Assembly: GCF_022026395.1 (NCBI RefSeq)
Contig: NZ_CP041767.1
Location: 4,856,501-4,920,500 of the forward strand
DNA length: 64,000 nucleotides
DNA from: Brevibacillus brevis
GTDB lineage: Bacteria > Bacillota > Bacilli > Brevibacillales > Brevibacillaceae
Direction of reading: 5' to 3'
Shown: one piece after another, positions 9,327 through 17,793 of the stretch
Position numbering within the stretch: the first letter of the stretch is position 1
How the letters are laid out: every line of letters starts with the position of its first letter
Position numbers and translations under genes: made by a program
Notes under the pieces: generated by a model
What the model was told of the DNA's origin: nothing
What the model saw: the letters and a program-made list of their open reading frames with translations, nothing else
Database searches by the model: none

Positions 9327-9336
9327 CGACATGTCG
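9327..9336. promoter_or_regulatory. Perfect palindrome upstream of the MFS operon
   Basis: CGACATGTCG is a perfect 10-bp palindrome about 130 bases upstream of the MFS start, next to an AT-rich TATATATAC stretch that could hold a promoter. The 9197-9411 gap otherwise shows no gene. It may be an operator for the adjacent regulator at 9431-10729; unproven. Confidence 0.25.
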
Positions 9337-9411
9337 TTATATATACTCTACGAAATGTTGAGACTATTGGCAACGGTTTTTTTTAACATTTCGATTTCTC
9401 GGCAATGAAAA

Positions 9412-9432
9412 AAGCACCCGTAACGGGTGCTT
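9412..9432 (-). terminator. Terminator of the regulator gene
   Basis: AAGCACCCG and CGGGTGCTT make a 9-bp stem with a 3-base loop, followed on the minus strand by TTTTTTC. It overlaps the stop codon of the regulator. Confidence 0.85.
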
Positions 9433-10729
9433 ACAAAAGTCGGTATCGTTTGGTGGGCCTTCCTCGGGTTGATTGCGATTCCTCCCCCGAGCTCTCCGCC
9501 AGCTCAACGGCACACAAATCCGCGACGATTCGCTGTGCATTTCGCTCGCTCATTTGCAAATATTTGGCCAGGTCCTTTGTCGTGAAATCGGTCCAACCCA
9601 TTTTTTGCAGCAAGGCATCGAGCTTTTTATAGCTTTTGACGCTGATGTTCCCCTTTTTTAGCTTTTCCAAAACCTCATCATCGTCGGCACGATACGAGTA
9701 GACGAGCTCCTCTTCCTGCCCGACCCACTCCACGATCGTTCCATCATCCTGAATCATGACAATATCTCGCGCTGCTTTTTCCTTCGATTGGCGCAGGGCG
9801 CGATGGGCATTCATCTCTGCTGCAAAAGCCGTCTCTCCAAAACCGATTCCGACAGCGACCGTCGTATCTGCTTCCTTCGCCAAAAACTCCACTGTGTTTT
9901 GCAAGGTAGGGATCTCTCTGTGAATCGTCCCACGGGTACTGTAGATAACGTATCGGCCATTCCCCTGCTCCAGAAGTGATCCATCCACCTGCTCGCACAG
10001 CTTGATCAGCGCTTGCTTTATTCGCAGCTCCAAATATTGCAAATGATACGGGGTCTTTGCGCTTTCCTTGATTCTGTCAAATTGCTCGACCTCAATCATC
10101 TCGATCCCGATTTGTGTATCCTTGAAATACGACGTCCGCACTTTCTCCACAAACACGCGTATCGTTTGCTGGATCTCCATATGGCTAGGCGAGATCCAAT
10201 AGGCTGGGATACCTGCTTCTACTAGCGTTTGATAGACTGTCGGATAGCAGGTCATGGCAGCGTCTGTCTTTTTCTCCTTCCATAGCGCAAGATGAAAATC
10301 CAGCAGTTCCTGCGGATCGATCGTAGCTTCGAACGTCTTCATATACATATCGCTCACAGAGATGTTGATGTTGTGAAGGGAATCTTCCATGAATTTTGTG
10401 GATAAAAGCATATCAATGCTGACGCGATCAATTAATTTCCGATGAGTGTAGACCATTTCCAAAAAGCCTTTATAGATGCTGGACTCCGTCGGGTAAATAT
10501 GTTCCATCCGCTTGTCATCATCCAATGCTTGCCTGGCAATCAAGTACGGAATCGGTCCGGAAAAAAGCCAGTGATCCACATACTGATCATTTTCCAAGAC
10601 GATTTTCTCTGTCTCTTTTGTCTCTGTATACGGATACGGAACAAAATTCATTCCTTCCTCGAATTCCTTTGCAACCGCCAGAATCCTTTCTACTGATTGC
10701 TTGGGACCAACCACGCCGATTTTAAACAT
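9431..10729 (-). CDS. Transcriptional regulator with C-terminal helix-turn-helix
   Basis: A 432-residue protein that I do not recognise by name. The N-terminal part (MFKIGVVGPKQSVERIL) looks like a PrpR/PhnF-type Rossmann sensor. The middle (about 280-340) has an RYVIYSTRG and VAVGIGFGETAFAAEMNAHRAL stretch that resembles a degenerate nucleotide-cyclase/GGDEF fold. The last about 60 residues contain a winged-helix, read as FTTKDLAKYLQMSERNAQRIV followed by a RGRPTKRYRLL tail. The ATG at 10729 is preferred over one 141 bases upstream, since the sensor fold begins there and AGAGG precedes it. It is transcribed towards the amidohydrolase operon and may control it. Confidence 0.65.
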   Translation of the reverse strand: MFKIGVVGPKQSVERILAVAKEFEEGMNFVPYPYTETKETEKIVLENDQYVDHWLFSGPIPYLIARQALDDDKRMEHIYPTESSIYKGFLEMVYTHRKLIDRVSIDMLLSTKFMEDSLHNINISVSDMYMKTFEATIDPQELLDFHLALWKEKKTDAAMTCYPTVYQTLVEAGIPAYWISPSHMEIQQTIRVFVEKVRTSYFKDTQIGIEMIEVEQFDRIKESAKTPYHLQYLELRIKQALIKLCEQVDGSLLEQGNGRYVIYSTRGTIHREIPTLQNTVEFLAKEADTTVAVGIGFGETAFAAEMNAHRALRQSKEKAARDIVMIQDDGTIVEWVGQEEELVYSYRADDDEVLEKLKKGNISVKSYKKLDALLQKMGWTDFTTKDLAKYLQMSERNAQRIVADLCAVELAESSGEESQSTRGRPTKRYRLL

Positions 10730-10888
10730 CCATCTATCAACCTCTGCGTTTCTATTTAGACGAGCCTTGCTTACGACCATTCTATACGTAATCACGCAAA
10801 CAAATCCACCCTTCTCCAAACAAATGGGAAGGGATGACGTTAGTGAAAGGCGAATAACTCCGGATTCCATACTGAAAGGAGTCGTACC

Positions 10889-11413
10889 ATGAATTTTAAT
10901 CTGGATGAAGCGATTGAGGTTCTAGCGCGTACGCCACAAGCATTGGAATCCTTGTTAACAGGCTTATCGGATGGGTGGTTGCTGCACAACGAAGGCGACG
11001 GCACCTGGCATGCTACCGAGGTCATTGAACACCTGACCCTGGCGGAGAAAACAAATTGGCTACCACGTCTGGAGATCATTCTGGAAGAGGGAGAAATGAA
11101 ACCTTTTCCTCCATTTGATCGATACGCTCACTTACAGGACAACTCGGTTAGATCGTTCGAGCAAAAGCTGCTGGAATTCAAATCGCTTCGTGCCCAAAAT
11201 ATCGCCAAGCTGCGAACACTCGTGGAACCGGAAAAGCATCTGGAATTAACCGGGCTCCATCCCGCTTTTGGGATCGTAAAAGTACGGGAATTGCTCTCTA
11301 CGTGGGTCGTTCACGATTTAACGCACACGGCGCAAATCGTACGGGTCATGGCCAAAAGGTACACGGATGATGTTGGACCCTGGCGGGAATATTTGGGTAT
11401 CTTGAATAAGTAA
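10889..11413 (+). CDS. DinB-family protein
   Basis: A 174-residue four-helix-bundle protein of the DinB/YfiT superfamily. These proteins bind a divalent metal through three histidines and several act as thiol transferases (for example bacillithiol-dependent) or damage-induced proteins. Candidate ligands are the His in [10 protein letters not shown] (about residue 49) and two in [11 protein letters not shown] near residue 140. The start has GAAAGGAGTCGTACC before ATG. It is divergent from the regulator at 9431 and shares the short gap with it. The substrate is unknown. Confidence 0.8.
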   Translation: MNFNLDEAIEVLARTPQALESLLTGLSDGWLLHNEGDGTWHATEVIEHLTLAEKTNWLPRLEIILEEGEMKPFPPFDRYAHLQDNSVRSFEQKLLEFKSLRAQNIAKLRTLVEPEKHLELTGLHPAFGIVKVRELLSTWVVHDLTHTAQIVRVMAKRYTDDVGPWREYLGILNK

Positions 11414-11498
11414 CGCTTGTTCTCCATCTTGCTGACTTAAGAAAAAAGTGATACGATTTATGGTATAAGATTTCATAAAAGAGCTCTCGGAACTTCCC

Positions 11499-11546
11499 GG
11501 AGCCTGATTATTGATGAAGGGCGACCCTCGTGAATAATCAGGCTCC
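11499..11546 (+). promoter_or_regulatory. Long leader hairpin before the MFS exporter (possible attenuator)
   Basis: GGAGCCTGATTATT (11499-11512) pairs perfectly with AATAATCAGGCTCC (11533-11546). The 20-base loop holds a second small stem AGGG-CGA-CCCT, and TTTATGTTTG follows. It is 86 bases past the DinB stop and 58 before the exporter start. Upstream bases CTCTCGG...CCCGGAG could pair with part of the 5' arm and compete with it. It may be a plain terminator of the DinB gene or a leader attenuator. Confidence 0.6.
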
Positions 11547-11603
11547 TTTATGTTTGTAATAGGGCTGCTCATCTGCCCTAATAACGAAAAGGGAGTGACG
11601 AGA

Positions 11604-12857
11604 GTGAACGAGATTTTTCGCATTCGCAATTTTCGCAAGCTGTTTCTTTCCAATTTGTTTTCAGGCTTTGGCCAGGGGATGACCATGATCGGGATATCTT
11701 GGTATTTGGTAGAATCCACAGGCTCAGCCAGCCTACTTGGTTCCACCATGCTTCTCTCCTCGATAATGACACTGCTCCTCGGACCTTATTTTGGTACATT
11801 GATTGACCGCTTTTCCCGCAAGACTATTCTACAGCTGGAACAGCTAGGAGGCTTCTCGGTCCTCGCTCTTGTAACAGCTTGGGGATTTTGGGGGACTTAT
11901 CAAGAGTGGATGATGGTTCTCGTTTTTTTGGCGTCGATGTTCATGTTTCAGATTCACGAACCTACACAGTCAGCCTTCATACAGGAAACCTTTGAGCAAA
12001 AGGACTACAATGTGATCAATTCTACCATGGAAATTCAAAACCAGACCGCTTTGGTCCTCGCAGGAGCTTTCGCAGGTTTTCTATTGGGGAAATACGGATT
12101 ACATATCGTGCTGATCCTTAACACTTTGACCTATCTGATCGCTTTTCTCTCCTTAACCGGAATCGACTATGTGTTTACACAAGAAAAACAAGTAGAAAAA
12201 TACCTCCGAACATCCTGGCTGTCACAATTTCAGCAAAGCTGGGTCTATATCAAAGAAAAACGAGGGTTTATCGTATTCGGAATTGCTGCGCTGATACCAT
12301 TCCTCGCCGTTATGCTGACGAACCTGCTTAACCCTATCTTTGTTAGCCAAGTTTTGGGGGAGGATGTGGCGATCTATTCCATGGGAGAGGTTACGTATTC
12401 CATCGGTGCAGTGCTGGCGGGATTTCTTCTTACCTGGTTTCGTGGAAAAATCGGTGCTTTTCCTTATATGGTAGGGAACTTCATCTTGATGGCGATTGCT
12501 CTTGTAATGACCGTTGTGATCCCAATGGGCTCGGTTTTTGTGTTGCTCTCTGCTTTTATGGGCTGGTGCAATGTATCAACCAGGCTGATCCGACAGACCA
12601 TCTATATGGAACTGCTACCTAATCGTTTTATGGGAAGGGTCCTGAGCTTTTTTCGGTCGATTGGTACATGCATGCGGCTGTTATTACTCGCTCTATTTAC
12701 TCTCATGTTAGATTCAACAGGCGCATCAGTCGGTTACCTTGTATTGGCAGGTCTTTTGGTAACAGCCGCACTAGGAATCGTCTTTTCCATGCGTATGCTG
12801 ATGCAGCAGGTAGACACCCCCGAAGTTGTGGCAGACCAAGGCACTGTGAAGCACTAA
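11604..12857 (+). CDS. MFS exporter (macrolide-efflux / MFS_3 type)
   Basis: A 417-residue transporter with about 12 membrane helices. It resembles the MefA/transmembrane-secretion-effector branch, with FRKLFLSNLFSGFG at the start, GPYFGTLIDRFSRKTIL after helix 2 and a late SRLIRQTIY-like loop (STRLIRQTIYMELLPNRFMG). Such proteins expel drugs or secreted metabolites. The start is taken as GTG at 11604, since AAAGGGAGTGACGA precedes it; a frame open from 11550 lacks a ribosome site and would begin in the leader hairpin's tail. The leader hairpin suggests control at the RNA level. Confidence 0.8.
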   Translation: MNEIFRIRNFRKLFLSNLFSGFGQGMTMIGISWYLVESTGSASLLGSTMLLSSIMTLLLGPYFGTLIDRFSRKTILQLEQLGGFSVLALVTAWGFWGTYQEWMMVLVFLASMFMFQIHEPTQSAFIQETFEQKDYNVINSTMEIQNQTALVLAGAFAGFLLGKYGLHIVLILNTLTYLIAFLSLTGIDYVFTQEKQVEKYLRTSWLSQFQQSWVYIKEKRGFIVFGIAALIPFLAVMLTNLLNPIFVSQVLGEDVAIYSMGEVTYSIGAVLAGFLLTWFRGKIGAFPYMVGNFILMAIALVMTVVIPMGSVFVLLSAFMGWCNVSTRLIRQTIYMELLPNRFMGRVLSFFRSIGTCMRLLLLALFTLMLDSTGASVGYLVLAGLLVTAALGIVFSMRMLMQQVDTPEVVADQGTVKH

Positions 12858-12882
12858 GTCAGTCAGCCTTCCTATAAAAAGA

Positions 12883-12926
12883 CAGCGGTAGCTATGGACG
12901 TGAAAGTACATCCTAGACTACCGCTG
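12883..12926. terminator. Convergent terminator (exporter / D-cysteine desulfhydrase)
   Basis: CAGCGGTAG and CTACCGCTG form a 9-bp stem around a 26-base loop, preceded by AAAAAG on the plus strand. It lies between two genes that converge here. Confidence 0.6.
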
Positions 12927-12935
12927 CCTGCTACG

Positions 12936-13940
12936 CTATTTGGATGGCAAAAACAGCTGCGGAACGGTATACAGCGCTGGGGCACCACCCGTATGCAGGA
13001 ACAGCACGTGATCTTTCCGACTAAAACGCACTTCGCGAATCAAGCCGATCAAGCCTGCCATTGCCTTACCCGTATAGACCGGATCTAACAAAATCCCCTC
13101 TGTCCGTGCGACCAGCTGAACAGCCTCAATCATGCTATCTGTCGGGATCGCGTAACCTGGACCTACAAATCGGTCGTCGCACTGCACTGCTTCTGCACGT
13201 ATGGCCCCTTGCAAACCGATCAAATCGGCTGTACTGCGAAGCAGGTCCAGCACCTTCCCTTCCTGAGCAGCTCGGTCGCGGCTTACGTTAATCCCGATCA
13301 CCTGCGTGTTAGACTGACGCGCCATAAATCCCGCAAGTAAGCCTGCTTGGGTACCGCCACTTCCCGTTGCCGTCACGACATAATCGTACGGAGTCATCGC
13401 TTCCCAAGCCTGCTGCTCAATTTCTTCCGCGCACGCCATATACCCCAAGGAGCCGACTTCATTGGAGCCTCCTACAGGGATCAGGTATGGTTTTCTCCCT
13501 TGTTTTCGCAAACTTTCAGCGAGTTCATCCATAGCTGCAAGCAAATCTGCCTCTGCGGGAATGACCTCGATTTTTTCTGCTCCGAGCAAGTGGAACAACA
13601 GATGATTGCCACTCGCCTGCGGTTGGTAGTCGCCCGTCTCAGGCGCGGACAGCACGAGTTGGCAGTGCAGACCTTCTCGAACAGCCGCCGCCAGAGTCAA
13701 CCGGCAGTGATTGGATTGGACAGCTCCGCATGTTATTAACGTATCTGCCCCTTGCTCGATTGCCTCCGCCACCAGATACTCCAGCTTTCGCGTCTTGTTT
13801 CCTCCTGCTGTCAAGCCAAGCATGTCGTCTCGCTTGATAGAAATGCTCGGTCCGCCTAACTCCTTGGACAAACGCTCCAGCCTTTCGATTGGTGTATGAC
13901 CCTGCGAGTATTTTCTGCGATGGTAACGGATTTGGTTCAT
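12936..13940 (-). CDS. dcyD: D-cysteine desulfhydrase / ACC-deaminase family PLP enzyme
   Basis: A 334-residue fold-type II PLP enzyme that likely splits D-cysteine to pyruvate, ammonia and sulfide. The PLP lysine is in GGNKTRKLEYLV (about residue 48-51), with the CGAVQSNHCR and ATGSGGTQAGLL phosphate-binding loops and a late HTGGAPALY. Length and motifs fit D-cysteine desulfhydrase; 1-aminocyclopropane-1-carboxylate deaminase is the close alternative and cannot be excluded by eye. It starts at ATG and is divergent from the small DUF2892 gene, with which it shares a Crp/Fnr-like site. Confidence 0.85.
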   Translation of the reverse strand: MNQIRYHRRKYSQGHTPIERLERLSKELGGPSISIKRDDMLGLTAGGNKTRKLEYLVAEAIEQGADTLITCGAVQSNHCRLTLAAAVREGLHCQLVLSAPETGDYQPQASGNHLLFHLLGAEKIEVIPAEADLLAAMDELAESLRKQGRKPYLIPVGGSNEVGSLGYMACAEEIEQQAWEAMTPYDYVVTATGSGGTQAGLLAGFMARQSNTQVIGINVSRDRAAQEGKVLDLLRSTADLIGLQGAIRAEAVQCDDRFVGPGYAIPTDSMIEAVQLVARTEGILLDPVYTGKAMAGLIGLIREVRFSRKDHVLFLHTGGAPALYTVPQLFLPSK

Positions 13941-13966
13941 GCTTTTCTCCCCTTCTGCTTTGCGTT

Positions 13967-14009
13967 ATGTGACTTTGTTACATGCAACCAAAAAGTACTC
14001 CGGTACAAT
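13967..14009 (+). promoter_or_regulatory. Crp/Fnr-like inverted repeat and -10 box
   Basis: ATGTGAC-TTT-GTTACAT (13967-13983) is a 7-3-7 inverted repeat with one mismatch. TACAAT at 14004-14009 is a good -10 whose centre lies 31.5 bp from the repeat centre, the class II activator arrangement also seen at the Fnr promoters near 34.7 and 37.2 kb. The half-sites are spaced differently from TGTGA-N6-TCACA, so a different Crp-family protein, such as the one at 14782-15528, may bind here. Confidence 0.5.
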
Positions 14010-14050
14010 AAGTCTCATCAATCACAAACACCATAACCGGAGGGATAAGA

Positions 14051-14281
14051 ATGAAAAACGTCGGTCGTTTTGATCAAATGCTTCGTATCGTTGCTGGATT
14101 AGCCTTTCTGTCCTTGTTCTTCTTTCTGGACGGAGGCTATCAATACCTTTCGTTGATGGGCATTCCGCTCCTGTATACAGCCTTGACCAAACAGTGCTTC
14201 TTCTATCGTATCTTTGGGATTAACTCTTGCCAACTTCCTTCGCAAAAATCTTATTTTTTGCATTTGACCTTACCTCTTTGA
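14051..14281 (+). CDS. DUF2892 (YgaP-type) small membrane protein
   Basis: A 76-residue protein with two short hydrophobic helices. The family pattern is clear: NVGRFDQMLRIVAGLAFL at the start and TALTKQCFFYRIFGINSC near the end, where the two cysteines are conserved in DUF2892. The last about 15 residues go beyond the family's usual end. The domain is often fused to or found with rhodanese and sulfur-metabolism genes, and it lies next to a D-cysteine desulfhydrase here. The function is unknown. The start has GGAGGGATAAGA before ATG. Confidence 0.75.
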   Translation: MKNVGRFDQMLRIVAGLAFLSLFFFLDGGYQYLSLMGIPLLYTALTKQCFFYRIFGINSCQLPSQKSYFLHLTLPL

Positions 14282-14338
14282 TTATATACCATTATCTGGT
14301 ATCGATATCATTACGATCAGAGAGGTAAGAAAACACGA

Positions 14339-14830
14339 ATGAATGTCCAAACAGAAGCAAATGTAAATAAGCCAAAAGGATTGGGCGGCTGGTTAATCTG
14401 GCCGACCATTATTGTCGTTCTGAGCCCACTTTCCTTGCTTGTATCCGTTATCGGCATTTTTCAGGATTATACTGAAGCAATTGAAGGGCTCGCACCGTTT
14501 ATGGAGCAAAGTCTGTCATTCACTTTGTATTACTACGGCAACATTTTGTTAGAGATAGGACTACTCGTATTTTCGCTGTTCCTTCTCGTTTTCTATTTCC
14601 AGAAAAAGAAACGTGCTCCGCATTTATTTGTTGGTCTGATTCTTTTTTATATCACCTTGAACATGATCGATTTGTTCGCTTGGACGAGCTTTGACAATCT
14701 TTTCGGAGACACAAGTCAGTTTGTCAAGCAATCGGGACTAAGCTTGCTTCATACTTGCATCACCGCAATGATCTGGATTCCCTATTTCCGCTTGTCCAAA
14801 CGAGTGAAGAATACATTTGTGAATGAATGA
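14339..14830 (+). CDS. DUF2569-type membrane protein
   Basis: A 163-residue protein with four predicted membrane helices and the family start GLGGWLIWPTIIVV. No function is known for the family. The start is ATG behind GAGAGGTAAG. Its last 49 bases overlap the end of the convergent Crp/Fnr regulator gene, so the two transcripts are antisense over that stretch. Confidence 0.7.
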   Translation: MNVQTEANVNKPKGLGGWLIWPTIIVVLSPLSLLVSVIGIFQDYTEAIEGLAPFMEQSLSFTLYYYGNILLEIGLLVFSLFLLVFYFQKKKRAPHLFVGLILFYITLNMIDLFAWTSFDNLFGDTSQFVKQSGLSLLHTCITAMIWIPYFRLSKRVKNTFVNE

Positions 14831-15528
14831 GTGGCAAGCGCTTCCCTCAATCGCTCCCGATGCACCCATAACGGCTTACGCAGGCCCGCCTTCTTCACGA
14901 TGCCTTCTACAGTTAGCTCATGGAGCGTCTCTGTTACAGTTTCACGAATACACCCCATCATCGTCGCCAGCTCCTGATGCGTCAGGTTCACTGCCAGCTC
15001 GATCCATTCTGGTGCGTCAGCCTGGCGCTCTCCTCCGTATTTCTCGCACAGCCTGCCGAGCAAATATACTAGACGCTGTCGCACACTTCCATACGCCATG
15101 AGCCCCATCATTTCTTCTACCTCTTGCAAGCGATTCGAGACAATCTCGATAAAATGCAAGGCAAGCCTCGGCTTCTCCAGCATCAGCTCTTCAAATTGTC
15201 CTTTATCAATCGAACAAATCACCGAATCTTCCCACGCCTCGGCGTACATATTGGTTGAACTAATCGTAAACGAGCCGATCTCGCCAAACACATGGCCCGT
15301 GCCGAGCAAATCAATCGTCAGCTCTTTGCCGTCAGCCGAAAGCTTGTATAGACGAACCTTCCCAGCCTTGATCAAAAACAGCATTTTTAGCTCCAGGTGA
15401 GGAGAGGAAATTATCGTTCCTTTTTTGACTACTTCCATAGGAGTCGCCGGTTCCAATTGGGCTAGCTCTGCTTCACTTAACGACTGAAACAAATTGATGC
15501 GGGATAAAAACTTCTCCTTTTCGATCAC
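14782..15528 (-). CDS. Crp/Fnr-family transcriptional regulator
   Basis: A 248-residue DNA-binding activator with an N-terminal cyclic-nucleotide-type beta-barrel (about 10-125; FLIKAGKVRLYKLSADGKEL and GTGHVFGEIG), a long dimer helix and a C-terminal winged helix (LTHQELATMMGCIRETVTETL). No cysteine cluster like that of Fnr is seen, so the signal is unlikely to be iron-sulfur based. The GTG at 15528 (VIEKEKFLSRIN) is chosen because GGAGGAAGTGCACG lies before it, inside a longer frame starting at 15549. It may act on the nearby site at 13967. Confidence 0.85.
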   Translation of the reverse strand: MIEKEKFLSRINLFQSLSEAELAQLEPATPMEVVKKGTIISSPHLELKMLFLIKAGKVRLYKLSADGKELTIDLLGTGHVFGEIGSFTISSTNMYAEAWEDSVICSIDKGQFEELMLEKPRLALHFIEIVSNRLQEVEEMMGLMAYGSVRQRLVYLLGRLCEKYGGERQADAPEWIELAVNLTHQELATMMGCIRETVTETLHELTVEGIVKKAGLRKPLWVHRERLREALATHSFTNVFFTRLDKRK

Positions 15529-15637
15529 CGTGCACTTCCTCCTGCTCACTGTAGGCTGGACTACATATTGTATGGATCACACCCATTATACTCCTTGTTA
15601 AGCAATGGATTTCGAATGAACAAAGGAGTGTAAATCG

Positions 15638-15979
15638 TTGAACACATTCATCATGATTCTTTCACTGATTTTGGCTTTGATGTTTTCCATCTCTGTGTTA
15701 ATGAAATTTTTACGCGCAAACTCTATGCTTCAGCACTGGAAGGAATATGGGTACCCCCTTTGGTTTATGGACGTGATTGCCTCACTTGAGCTGGTCGGAG
15801 TCATCGGAGTAGTTAGCTCCTTTTGGATTCCTGGAGTATTAACATTCGCTTGTATCCTGTTCGCCATCCTCATGCTCGGTGCTATCCATGCCCATCTTTT
15901 TCGGGCAAAGCATAAACCCGTCATGGCGATAAATGCAGGAATTATGCTTATTTGTTCGTTGCTTCTCCTTTGGCTTTAA
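15638..15979 (+). CDS. DoxX-like membrane protein
   Basis: A 113-residue protein with four membrane helices, matching the DoxX/DoxD-like fold (an early SVLMKFLR motif, then WFMDVIASLELVGVIG). The start is TTG behind AAAGGAGTG. The function in this family is poorly known; some members take part in quinone or redox membrane complexes. The stop overlaps that of the convergent DUF3267 gene by four bases. Confidence 0.7.
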   Translation: MNTFIMILSLILALMFSISVLMKFLRANSMLQHWKEYGYPLWFMDVIASLELVGVIGVVSSFWIPGVLTFACILFAILMLGAIHAHLFRAKHKPVMAINAGIMLICSLLLLWL

Positions 15980-16593
15980 TCGTTTCCGGGCGCTTTCCAG
16001 TACGTTTTTTGTCCGTTACTGATCAAGATTGCTTGTCTCGGAACTTGCTTCATCACCAGGAAAAGATTCAGCATATCGACCGAAGAAGCGATTGCGTTTA
16101 TCAAAATCATAAATTTTAATACAGTAGTGAACAGCCCCAAAAAACCTAGAAGAACAGGCAACATAATCGAAATGAGAATGAATGGAGCGATGGTAATCAG
16201 AATGTATCTTGCTTTTGGAATCTTTTCTTCCGTTGCTACAAACCCGCCAAACAACGTTAGCCCCATCCATGTTTTTTCTGATCTCAAGAAATTCGGGATA
16301 AAAATCAAATGCAAGCATTCATGAATAATGACCAAGGCGAGTAGAGAGAATATCGCACCGAAGTCAATGGATATGGATAGCGAATCAGATGTCAGCCCCA
16401 ATTCCTCCAAGGTTATTGGCGAAAAAATATGGATGATCCCAAAAACGATGAGTGCGTTAATCAGCATGAAAGGAATCGATAAAAGAGTTGCCGTGCCCAA
16501 ACTCTGTGGTTCATTCAGTGGAACCCATTCATTTTTCATCAATTCAACATGTACATTTTCATGATACTGTGGCAATTTGGTTGTGATTCTCAT
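15976..16593 (-). CDS. DUF3267 putative membrane zinc metallopeptidase
   Basis: A 205-residue membrane protein with four to five helices. Its key feature is IIHECLHL (an HExxH zinc-binding motif) inside or next to a helix at about residue 90, as in the DUF3267/YhaP-like zincin family. A possible third ligand is not obvious. ATG at 16593 is chosen because GGGGAGGTTTTTTT precedes it. The role is unknown; intramembrane proteolysis is possible but not shown. Confidence 0.7.
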   Translation of the reverse strand: MRITTKLPQYHENVHVELMKNEWVPLNEPQSLGTATLLSIPFMLINALIVFGIIHIFSPITLEELGLTSDSLSISIDFGAIFSLLALVIIHECLHLIFIPNFLRSEKTWMGLTLFGGFVATEEKIPKARYILITIAPFILISIMLPVLLGFLGLFTTVLKFMILINAIASSVDMLNLFLVMKQVPRQAILISNGQKTYWKAPGND

Positions 16594-16663
16594 AAAAAAA
16601 CCTCCCCTTTCTAGTAAGACGTTCACCCTATGTAATCAGTTTCTTTAATGGGGAGATAAATAA

Positions 16664-16705
16664 AAAAAGGCTATCTCCTGAGCTTCCTTGGAGACTAGCC
16701 TTTTT
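16664..16705. terminator. Terminator of czcD (bidirectional)
   Basis: AAAAAGGCTATCTCC pairs with GGAGACTAGCCTTTTT, with one bulge, around an 11-base loop. The T-run on both strands lets it serve czcD and anything read from the other side. Confidence 0.85.
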
Positions 16706-16715
16706 CTCATGATCA

Positions 16716-17651
16716 TTATGCTTGCTTAAGCAAAAACTGCTTGCCATATTCCCCGTGATCCAGAATCGTCGGGTGCTCGATCTGAATCGTCGAATGGTCA
16801 ATTCCGTACTTCGTTTGCAAAATGTGATTAATCGCCAGAATGACACAATACGGCTGGATGCCTTCACGAACGAACACATGCGCTGTCAGGGAGTAATGTT
16901 CCGTGGATACTGCCCACAGGTGCAGCTCATGAACATCCTCCACGCCCTCTACTTCACCAAGGTCCTGACGAATTTGATCAAGATCAAACTGCTCTGGAAC
17001 AGATTCCATCAACACGAGCAGCGACTCACGAATGATTTTGGCACCACCTGTAAAAATAATGCCCCCAATCACCAAGCTAATCAACGGGTCGAACAAGTAG
17101 TAGCCGGTCATGTAAATGAGAATCGCCGACGTAATCACACCGACGGAGCTGAGCAAGTCCCCAATAAAGTGCCATAACGCGCTCTTTACATTGAGGTTGT
17201 CTTCTTCCTTCATACTGCGGGAAAGTACGATGGTCAGCACGATGTTTACAACCAAACCGATGGATGCAATAGTCAGCATCAACTGCAAATCAACGTCTTG
17301 CGGATTGATCATCCGTTTGATCCCTTCAATGACAATCCCGATCGAAATCACGGCAAGAGCCAAGCCATTCAAAAACGAAGCAATAATTTCAAAACGGAGA
17401 AATCCAAACGTATACTTCTTAGTCGGCTTACGTGTCGCCATATAAATAGCGGTCATACTCAACCCTAAAGCAAAGACGTCAGAAATCATATGGGCGGAGT
17501 CAGACAGGAGCGCGAGTGAATTGGACATCAAGCCCCCCACAACCTCCACGATCGTAAAAAACAACGTCAATAGGAGCGTAATCCACAATGTTTTCTTCGA
17601 TGTTTGCTGTTCTTTCACATGATCAAGATGGTGAAAATCACCCTTTTTCAT
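16716..17651 (-). CDS. czcD: Cation diffusion facilitator (Zn/Cd/Co efflux)
   Basis: A 311-residue membrane antiporter that exports zinc, cadmium or cobalt in exchange for H+ or K+. Six helices cover residues about 20-205; the metal-binding residues are in LLSDSAHMISD (helix 2) and FIGDLLSSVGV (helix 5: HFIGD). The C-terminal about 90 residues form the cytoplasmic ferredoxin-like domain (EGVEDVHELHLWAV). The N-terminal HHLDH cluster is another possible metal site. The start is ATG at 17651 after AGAGGTGATAGGT; 311 residues equals the Bacillus subtilis protein. A palindrome just upstream suggests metal-responsive control. Confidence 0.9.
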   Translation of the reverse strand: MKKGDFHHLDHVKEQQTSKKTLWITLLLTLFFTIVEVVGGLMSNSLALLSDSAHMISDVFALGLSMTAIYMATRKPTKKYTFGFLRFEIIASFLNGLALAVISIGIVIEGIKRMINPQDVDLQLMLTIASIGLVVNIVLTIVLSRSMKEEDNLNVKSALWHFIGDLLSSVGVITSAILIYMTGYYLFDPLISLVIGGIIFTGGAKIIRESLLVLMESVPEQFDLDQIRQDLGEVEGVEDVHELHLWAVSTEHYSLTAHVFVREGIQPYCVILAINHILQTKYGIDHSTIQIEHPTILDHGEYGKQFLLKQA

Positions 17652-17674
17652 ACCTATCACCTCTGTCCATTCAA

Positions 17675-17691
17675 ATTATAAAAATTATAAT
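17675..17691. promoter_or_regulatory. Perfect inverted repeat upstream of czcD
   Basis: ATTATAA-AAA-TTATAAT is a perfect 7-3-7 repeat ending 24 bases before the czcD start. An ArsR/CzrA-type metal repressor is a plausible binder, but its gene is not in the window and the AT-rich sequence makes chance likelier. Confidence 0.4.
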
Positions 17692-17793
17692 GTAAGAATT
17701 AATGTAATCATATCCTCTTTTTCGTCCATATTCAAATGAACATTTTATGGATCATACAAGTGATTTTCATTACCAGTCATGTCGTACCAAGAC

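Noticed and set aside
14782..14830. Frameshift or fusion between the DUF2569 gene and the Crp/Fnr gene
   Set aside because: They are on opposite strands and simply overlap at their 3' ends.
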